From Ceratodon purpureus (Eukaryota > Streptophyta > Bryopsida > Pseudoditrichales > Ditrichaceae): 64,000 nt of DNA. The notes under the pieces were generated by a model. It had not been told where the DNA came from, made no database searches, and saw only the letters and a program-made list of their open reading frames with translations. The translations under genes and the position numbers were made by a program. The DNA is taken from assembly GCA_014871385.1 (NCBI GenBank), contig CM026426.1, positions 67,355,692 through 67,419,691 on the forward strand, in the 5' to 3' direction. Numbering within the stretch: position 1 is the first letter of the stretch; every line of letters starts with the position of its first letter. Below, one piece after another: positions 57,824-64,000 of the stretch.

Positions 57824-58228
57824 CTACCCTTGTGTCTTCTTCCGTTTGCGTAGTTTCTTCTTAACTACAGCCTTGTCCTCCTTTTCTAGTTTTTCGAAGT
57901 CATAATTTTTTTCGGGGAGGGCTAACTCTTCGTTGCACCCTCCCCCTTCTAGAGGGGATGTTGCCCTCAACATCTTTGCCCCTCTGTTTTTCTTTTGGGG
58001 ACGAGACTTATGAAGCTTGTTGGCAACCCAAAACTTATCAATCAAGTCACTACGATGTTCACAAAACTTCCTTTGTACCCATTGGGCTTCGGCAGCGGAA
58101 TATCCTTCGTAGACCACTTTAAACTCTTCTCCATATCGTTTGTTGATCCTTTGACCAATGATATCGGAAATTTGGCCTACTGTCTTGTCCCACACTTCGA
58201 AATCACTTGGTGGCTTCGCTTTCTTCAA
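57824..58228 (-). CDS. Element B chromodomain-like 3' segment
   Basis: A 134-residue open stretch after the integrase tail. It carries DFEVWDKTVGQISDIIGQRI, VVYEGYSAAEAQW and FCEHRSDLIDKFW, which recall the chromodomain that many plant Ty3/gypsy (chromovirus) elements use to steer integration. A basic tail, KKKLRKRKKTQG, ends it. The domain call is by eye and moderate. Confidence 0.55.
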   Translation of the reverse strand: MKKAKPPSDFEVWDKTVGQISDIIGQRINKRYGEEFKVVYEGYSAAEAQWVQRKFCEHRSDLIDKFWVANKLHKSRPQKKNRGAKMLRATSPLEGGGCNEELALPEKNYDFEKLEKEDKAVVKKKLRKRKKTQG

Positions 58229-58237
58229 CCTTGGGTC

Positions 58238-61200
58238 TTAGACTCGATAAGGCTTCAAGAGTGAAACATGGAAAATGGGGTGGAGTTTATACTTTAGCGG
58301 GATGTCGAGGTGATACACATCCGGTCGCACCTCTCTCTTTATCTCAAAGGGACCAATCCATTTTGGCCACCACTTCTTCGTTAACTCCTTGGGGACGTCT
58401 ATGTTCTTCACCGAGAGCAAGACGTTTGTTCCCACCAAGTACTTAACATCCCTCCTATCCTTGTTCGCCATTTTCTTGTAACGTTTTTGGGCCAGCTCTA
58501 GAGCGGTCCTCACATTCCTTATTGTCACTTCTCTTCTCGAGATGAACTCTTGCGCATTTACATCGAATTGTCCCGAAATCCCAAGGTCATTTTCGCCACC
58601 ATGAGGAACCGAGGGACCTGCCCCATCTTGGGGTAGTGAAGACTCTTCTTCAGTCCCAAGGTCTAATGCTAACTCGACGGGAGTCAGTGGCTCGAATCCT
58701 CGCGCCACAAAGAAGGGTGAGTGTTTGGTTGCGGAATGCTTGTGACTATTGTAGCAAAACTCTGCTAACGCAAGCCATTCCGTCCAATCTCTTTGATCCA
58801 CAGCAACATAGTTGCGCAAATATATGTTCAACACTTGATTCACCCTTTCCGTTTGTCCATCGGTTTCAGGATGGAATGCGGTACTCATCTTGAGTTTGGT
58901 TTTCAACCTCGTCATGAGATGTTGCCAAAATGCGGAAGTGAACTTAGTGTCACGATCGCTAACAATGTCTCGAGGCATGCCATTCGCAACCACCCACCGA
59001 TCCAAGAATAACTTGGCCACATCTTCAGCGCTATAACGCTTTTGAGATGGGAGGAACATGGCTAACTTGCTGAACCGATCCACCACTACGAAAATCGCAT
59101 CATACCCCTCCGCGGTCATTGGCAAATCCAACATGAATTCCATTGAAATGCTTTCGAAGGGGCGTCGTGGAATCTGTAAAGGTCTCAACAAGCCTGCCTT
59201 CTTCTGATTTTGTTGCCTACTCTTTTGGCAAGTGTCGCATCTCTTGATGAACACTTCTACATCATGACGCATTTCCGGCCAATAAAACCTCTTTGACAGT
59301 TCGGTGTTGGTGGACAATTCTCCTCGATGTCCACCCAAAGGCATGGCATGATGTTCATCCATGATTCGAAGTCTAAGTTCCCCCTTAGGAACATAGATTC
59401 TAGTTTGCTTATACTTAAGCAAGCCCTTTTCCAACCTCACTGTCTTGGAGTAGCTACCCCTTTTCTCATCTCTAAGATCAGCAAGGAGTTCCTGCGCCTT
59501 CTCATCACTAGCATATCCTTGGCGGATCATCTCTTGTAAAGATGTCTCGTCTTCGCCTTGGTCACGAGGCAAGGCATAGGCCATCGCGAGAGTCATATAC
59601 TCTTCCTTCCGACTTAGCGCATCCGGCACTATGTTATCCTTTCCCGGCTTGTGAATAATCTCAACGTTACTAAGCGTGATGGTGTCGTACCATCTCAATT
59701 GCTTAGGCGTTACCTTGGCTTGAGTTTCCAAGTATTTCAAGGAGATGTTATCCGTGTAAACCTTGGTTGTGAACCTTCCAAGGTAATGTGCCCATTTCTT
59801 AAGACAATACACGATTGCAAACAACTCCTTCTCGTGAGTCGGCCACCGCCGCTCTACTTCCGTAAGCTTCCTGCTTTCGAAAGCCACCGGCTTCCTGTCT
59901 TGCATCAAGACTCCCCCAATTGCGAAGTCACTCGCATCGGTATGAACCTCAAAAGGTTTGTCATATTCTGGAAACTTGAGCACCGGTGCAGTCGACATCC
60001 TTTGCTTGATCTCATCGAAGGACTTTTGAACCTCGTCATGCCATTGTATTTGCTTTCGCTCACCCTTGAGCAATTCCGTTAGTGGCGCCGCAATCTTGGA
60101 GAAGTCCTTCACGGACGTTCTGTAATAGCTTGCCAAGCCATGGAATCCCCTCACTCCCCTTTGAGTTTGAGGTTGGGCCCAAGAGGTGATGGCCTTCACC
60201 TTTTCAGGGTCCGGTCTTCTTCCATCGTGACTCAAAACGTGGCCCACGAATCCCATGTCCTCTTGGCCAAACTCACTCTTTTCCAAATTCACAAACAACT
60301 TATTCTCCCTAAGCTTCTGCAAGACAATCTCTAAGTGCCTTTCGTGTTCTTCTAGAGTTTTGGAAAAGACCAAGATGTCGTCAATATAAATGATCACGAA
60401 ATCATCTAACTCGCCACGGAATATCGAATCCATCATCGTCATAAACGTTGATGGCGCATTACACAATCCAAACGGCATGACTACGAACTCAAAGGAACCA
60501 TACCTTGTTCGCATCGCGGTTTTCTCAATGTCTGCCTCCGCTATCCTAATTTGATAGTAGCCGGACTTCAAATCAATCCGGCTAAAGTACTTGGCTCCTG
60601 CCAACCTATCAAGCAAGTCGTCAATTCGCGGCAAGGGATAGTTGTTCTTGACAGTGATCTTGTTCAAAGCTCTATAGTCAATGCACATCCTTAACTTGCC
60701 GTCTTTCTTACCCACAAACAAGACATGAGCTCCATATGGCGACTTACTTTGCCTTATGTACCCTTTGGCTAGTAGCTCCGTCACTTGGGTTTTGAGTTCC
60801 TCTAACTCTTTCTGATTGAGCCGGTAAGCCGCTTTGCAAGGCGGTTGCTCACCGGGTTTTGTCTCAATCCTATGATCAACGGCACGATGAGGCGGGAGTT
60901 CATTTGGCAAGTCTTTGGTCAACACATCTTTGTATTTTTCAATAACTTTCATTATGTTTCGAGGCACCTTAGGCCCAATTACACCGGGTTGCTTAGTATC
61001 ATCAACATAAGCTTCCTTCAGCACGAACACAAAATGAACGTCTCCTAACTCTTCAGGAGTTTGTACCAAACAAATTGCCTTGCCCGTCAAAACAGGGAGA
61101 GTTGTATGTGGGAACACTACTTGTCCTCTAGGGGTAAGTCCCACAACTCTCACTTCAGGCCGGCGCCTAAGTTCTACACTATAAGTGGCTAAGAATCTCG

Positions 61201-62452
61201 ATCCCAAAATTGCTTCTACTGCGCCTAAGTCGCAGATGGTGAAGTCTTCTACGAGATTGTCTTCACCGCACTTGAACTCCATTCTTGGCGCCACCGTCGT
61301 TGTCGAACCCCTCCCATTCGCAAACTCCACCTTGATCTCCTTCGCTACTTCCTTGGTCTTCACGCCAAGTCGTTGCGAAAGTTCTTTACTCAAGAAGGAG
61401 TGTGTTGCGCTTGTGTCCAACAACATAGACACATTAACACCGTTAACAACACAATCAAGATAGACTAACTTAGAAGTATGGGTAGTGGCAACGTCAACCC
61501 TTGCCTCAAACCCGCCTTCGCTCAAGTCCTCTTGACTCAAGGCACTAACCTTCTTGGGTTCGGTACAAGTAGAGAGGACATGGCCTTTCTTGCCACAATT
61601 GTGACAAGTCATATTCTTATGCCACGCCTCGACCTTCCCAGGTTTGTTTTCCTTGCCCTTATTTTTGGACGAGGATGCCTTGTCGTCCTTAGGCTTGTCT
61701 TCCTTCGAAGAGTCGCCCTTGAACTTCTTAGAGGGGTAGTTCGATTTGAACTTCTTTCTCTTATGATCGCCCTTTTGGCTTTCCCCTCCCGCCCTCACTT
61801 CGTCTCGAGTGTTGGCGGCATCGTAACTACCACCAAGTCGATTGGCTTCCTTAAGCATTTCTGCTACGTTTTTAGGGAGGTCTGTTACTCCTTGAAAGAA
61901 AGCCTCTCGATCCTTGTCTGACAAGCCCGAAAAGTAGATCACCTTCTTGGCATAATCATTAAGGTCAGGAGCTAGCTCCATCTTGGTAATGTAGTCCGCC
62001 GTGTACTGACTCAAGGTGCGCGCTCCTTGCCTAAGTCTGGTGAACGCCACCGCATCTCTAAAATCAGAGAACTTGGTGGTGAATCGCTCGATCATTTGAG
62101 CTTTTACTTCCCTCCAAGTATAACCGAACGGCCACCTCTTTGTCGCAAAAGGATCCTCGGTTCTCTTCTTGGTCGTCCACCAAACTCTTGCGGAGCCTCC
62201 AAGGTTGGTAGCCACAACCGCTATTCGCTCCTTGTCGGGAGTCTGGAGCATGTCAAAATGGTCTTCCATTCGCTCCAGCCACTCCCGAATTTTGGCCCCG
62301 CTTTGGTTCGTAAAGGCAGCGGGCAACTTCAATCCTTGAGCTGCTTTTCCCGGGCCTCTATTCATCTCCCCAAAGCGCGCTCTCTCCCCAAGTCTAGCCA
62401 CTTCTACGCGAAGATCGTTCACGAGGTCGATCAATTTCATTTTGCTTGGCAT
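58238..62452 (-). CDS. Element B gag-pol polyprotein
   Basis: A single open frame of 1404 codons. In order, with rough positions: retrotransposon gag (60-210); a Lys/Ser-rich linker; zinc knuckle CHNCGKKGHVLSTC (about 285); retroviral protease segment (about 340-440); reverse transcriptase (about 540-730, MCIDYRALNKI, VMPFGLCNAPSTF, IIYIDDILVFS); RNase H (about 820-950, HTDASDFAIGGVLMQ and NIVPDALSRK); integrase zinc module (about 1050-1110, GGHRGELS then CDTCQKSRQQ); and the integrase core (DLPMTAEGYDAIFVVVDRFS, FHPETDGQTERVNQ), with the tail ending HPIFHVSLLKPYRV. A fused gag-pol frame is usual for chromovirus-type Ty3/gypsy elements. Element enzymes only; no host role is suggested. Confidence 0.95.
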   Translation of the reverse strand: MPSKMKLIDLVNDLRVEVARLGERARFGEMNRGPGKAAQGLKLPAAFTNQSGAKIREWLERMEDHFDMLQTPDKERIAVVATNLGGSARVWWTTKKRTEDPFATKRWPFGYTWREVKAQMIERFTTKFSDFRDAVAFTRLRQGARTLSQYTADYITKMELAPDLNDYAKKVIYFSGLSDKDREAFFQGVTDLPKNVAEMLKEANRLGGSYDAANTRDEVRAGGESQKGDHKRKKFKSNYPSKKFKGDSSKEDKPKDDKASSSKNKGKENKPGKVEAWHKNMTCHNCGKKGHVLSTCTEPKKVSALSQEDLSEGGFEARVDVATTHTSKLVYLDCVVNGVNVSMLLDTSATHSFLSKELSQRLGVKTKEVAKEIKVEFANGRGSTTTVAPRMEFKCGEDNLVEDFTICDLGAVEAILGSRFLATYSVELRRRPEVRVVGLTPRGQVVFPHTTLPVLTGKAICLVQTPEELGDVHFVFVLKEAYVDDTKQPGVIGPKVPRNIMKVIEKYKDVLTKDLPNELPPHRAVDHRIETKPGEQPPCKAAYRLNQKELEELKTQVTELLAKGYIRQSKSPYGAHVLFVGKKDGKLRMCIDYRALNKITVKNNYPLPRIDDLLDRLAGAKYFSRIDLKSGYYQIRIAEADIEKTAMRTRYGSFEFVVMPFGLCNAPSTFMTMMDSIFRGELDDFVIIYIDDILVFSKTLEEHERHLEIVLQKLRENKLFVNLEKSEFGQEDMGFVGHVLSHDGRRPDPEKVKAITSWAQPQTQRGVRGFHGLASYYRTSVKDFSKIAAPLTELLKGERKQIQWHDEVQKSFDEIKQRMSTAPVLKFPEYDKPFEVHTDASDFAIGGVLMQDRKPVAFESRKLTEVERRWPTHEKELFAIVYCLKKWAHYLGRFTTKVYTDNISLKYLETQAKVTPKQLRWYDTITLSNVEIIHKPGKDNIVPDALSRKEEYMTLAMAYALPRDQGEDETSLQEMIRQGYASDEKAQELLADLRDEKRGSYSKTVRLEKGLLKYKQTRIYVPKGELRLRIMDEHHAMPLGGHRGELSTNTELSKRFYWPEMRHDVEVFIKRCDTCQKSRQQNQKKAGLLRPLQIPRRPFESISMEFMLDLPMTAEGYDAIFVVVDRFSKLAMFLPSQKRYSAEDVAKLFLDRWVVANGMPRDIVSDRDTKFTSAFWQHLMTRLKTKLKMSTAFHPETDGQTERVNQVLNIYLRNYVAVDQRDWTEWLALAEFCYNSHKHSATKHSPFFVARGFEPLTPVELALDLGTEEESSLPQDGAGPSVPHGGENDLGISGQFDVNAQEFISRREVTIRNVRTALELAQKRYKKMANKDRRDVKYLVGTNVLLSVKNIDVPKELTKKWWPKWIGPFEIKREVRPDVYHLDIPLKYKLHPIFHVSLLKPYRV

Positions 62453-62557
62453 TCCATCGGCTTCCTCATCGGGTGAAGGGGAGCGGCGCCTTCTTGCTCT
62501 TCTTCAAGCACGGCGGTCTTCCGACTCCTCATCATCATCATCCCTTCGTCCTCCTCC

Positions 62558-63013
62558 TCATCTTGCTCCACTAGCGTCAGCATTGTTTGAGTCTGTATCG
62601 TCACCCCCACCTCCACTTGGAGGGTCAGCGGCGACGATCGCTACTCTCGCCGCCTCGCCTTGGTTATTCGCTTGGACATTGGAGGGGCCAGCCGTGCCTT
62701 CGCCATCAGCAGGCGGTTTTTCCTTAGGGACTTGTTCTTTAGGAGCACTCTTTGCTCCCATCCCTTTGGCCGCCGTGCCACCTCGTGCATGTTTTGGATC
62801 TTGCTCCGTTTCCTCCCCCGAATCGTGAGCCCAAGTTGCTTCTTCCACTCCCTTCTTGAGAGTCTTCGCTTTACTTGTTGCCGGCTCCTTGGTAGCTTGT
62901 TTTCCCTTAGCCTTCTCTTTGGCCGCGCCACCTTCCGGTGCCGTTGTGGCCGTCTTCTTAGAAGGTCGTCCAACCTTCTTAGTCTTGAAAGCTGTTGGGT
63001 TCGTCGCTGCCAA
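62558..63013 (-). CDS. Element B leader reading frame
   Basis: An open stretch upstream of gag-pol, basic at its start (TKKVGRPSKK, an AT-hook-like core) and rich in Ala, Lys, Gly and Glu after. The same stretch is in B2 (25513-25967) with small differences. It could be an extra small protein or part of the untranslated leader. I recognise no domain. Confidence 0.4.
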   Translation of the reverse strand: MAATNPTAFKTKKVGRPSKKTATTAPEGGAAKEKAKGKQATKEPATSKAKTLKKGVEEATWAHDSGEETEQDPKHARGGTAAKGMGAKSAPKEQVPKEKPPADGEGTAGPSNVQANNQGEAARVAIVAADPPSGGGGDDTDSNNADASGAR

Positions 63014-63186
63014 TTCGACGAGGTCAACTTCTCCTTAAGTCGCAGCTGCGGCGTCACCCGCTTCCACTTCCGCAGTATCTTGGTGAGCTGCTAGAGCCCC
63101 AACTTCATCTAGTCGAGCCATCTTGCTTGTGCTCTTTCACTTAGGCTCTCGCAGCTATCCACCCTTACGGTGCTCTGATAACCACG

Positions 63187-63694
63187 TGTCACGCTCCAAA
63201 CTTAGTCGCTCGTTCCTCACGAGTCCAAGTCCGTCGCGGCGCTCCTAATTACCTGCAAGGCAACAAGTCCCATGAGTTAGCTTACTCCGGGGTGCACTCC
63301 ACTCCGGGGTGTGCTCACTCATGGTACCTCTCATCAGTCAGACTCTCTAAGACTAACTAAGTCTAACCCTCGCGACCCGCCCAAGAGACAACTCCGGGGT
63401 GCGGGTGAGGCGCCTTAAGCCTTCGCTAGCCAAGACCCGCTTTTGTCTAGCTCCGGGACCTTAGCAAGCTCCCACCTCAACCATTCGTCACTCGTCACTC
63501 AACTCGTGACGCCTAGTCCGCTTTAGGCCCAAGGCCAAGGTCCGCCCGCCGACCTCAACAAGGGTCATCCCAACCGGCGTCAACCTAAGACATTGCTCAC
63601 CCACTCCGGGGTGAGCCACTATCCTACTAAGTCCCGGTCACTACTCCGGGGTGCCCTCTTAGTCACAGTGTGTCTCTAACTTATGGTCGTGACA
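63187..63694 (-). repeat. 5' LTR of element B (508 bp)
   Basis: Same sequence as 56791-57298 apart from one base near 63443 by eye. Immediately inside are CG and then the primer-binding site at 63169-63184. The right target duplication, CTTGC, follows at 63695-63699. Confidence 0.97.
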
Positions 63695-64000
63695 CTTGCC
63701 CTAGATGGCAATTGACACACCCACCCCCCCCCCCCCCACAGGGCCCTTGCAACCCAATCCGGCTGGTGGCATAAAGCGAGCGTGGTAGGGACGGGGCCCG
63801 CCGGCAATGGGGTCCTGGCCTTCCCCTTGAGCCTCCCTTGCCACCCATCCTCCCTTAAACCCTACCCCCCCCCCCCTTCTACTCTGTTCCCTTGAAATGG
63901 GTCAGCTGCCTATTCCAAAAGTCAAATGTACATGCTCATTTTCATTGGCTAACTTATTTTGTAAACTTGCCCCTAGAGGAGCTTTTGCGGTTCATAGGTG
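63695..64000. other. Right flank of element B
   Basis: It starts with the CTTGC duplication and holds two C runs (63723-63737 and 63865-63878). No gene is seen. Confidence 0.5.

Larger units (their letters stand above)
56791..63694 (-). mobile_element. Ty3/gypsy LTR retrotransposon B (looks almost whole, young)
   Basis: A 6904-bp minus-strand element with two 508-bp LTRs, a 5-bp target duplication CTTGC (56786-56790 and 63695-63699), a primer-binding site matching plant initiator-Met tRNA elements (minus strand TGGTTATCAGAGCACC at 63169-63184) and a polypurine tract. One long gag-pol frame spans 58238-62452, with a leader frame upstream and a chromodomain-like frame downstream. It looks close to whole, with at most a break or two. 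LTR divergence of about one base in 508 points to a very recent insertion. Fragment B2 at 24304-26648 belongs to the same family. Confidence 0.97.

Noticed and set aside
1-64000. CRISPR arrays, operons, bacterial-type sites
   Set aside because: Spliced genes, plant-type LTR elements and LINEs show a eukaryotic nuclear genome; the repeats seen lack spacer-repeat order.

Overview
The window looks like nuclear DNA from a streptophyte green plant, most likely a repeat-rich charophyte alga such as Chara. This rests on one intron-containing gene whose best match by eye is the plant ACT-repeat family ACR9/ACR10, and on the mix of plant-type Ty3/gypsy, L1-like LINE, Mutator-like and piggyBac elements. 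The species is inference. Splice junctions follow GT-AG and the ACR-like gene uses the standard code.

Layout. 1-9909 is a worn Ty3/gypsy element on the minus strand (element A), running off the left edge. 9910-21400 is low in repeats. It holds two genes of one unrecognised family (11098-12609 plus; 17244-20716 minus), a weak third gene candidate (14768-15677 minus) and two minisatellites. 21400-24303 is a truncated minus-strand LINE. It abuts 24304-26648, a fragment of a second Ty3/gypsy family (element B2) that keeps one LTR. 27366-33133 is an almost full-length plus-strand LINE with ORF1 and ORF2. 33134-34255 is an unusual block of CCCGTCC/ACCGGT repeats.

The most striking object is 34518-44411, a 9.9-kb Mutator-like element (MULE). 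It has GC-rich terminal inverted repeats of about 290 bp and a perfect 9-bp target duplication. A plus-strand gene of unknown function and a minus-strand MULE/SWIM transposase point toward each other across an A-rich minisatellite spacer. It sits inside a LINE ORF1 remnant whose two halves read on in frame across the insertion site. The convergent two-gene plan recalls maize MuDR, but the plus-strand protein resembles nothing I recognise.

46089-50754 holds a GC-rich foldback and the only confident host gene, an ACR9/ACR10-like gene of four exons (48768-50754). 51929-52871 is a MITE-like element with TA duplications. 53609-56120 is a decayed piggyBac transposase gene. 56791-63694 is a young, almost whole Ty3/gypsy element (element B) with 508-bp LTRs differing at one base by eye and a 5-bp duplication.

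Taken together this is mostly layered mobile DNA around a few host genes. Many premature stops in the LINEs, the MULE and one unknown gene are TAG at places where CAG would fit, which suggests decay by cytosine deamination.
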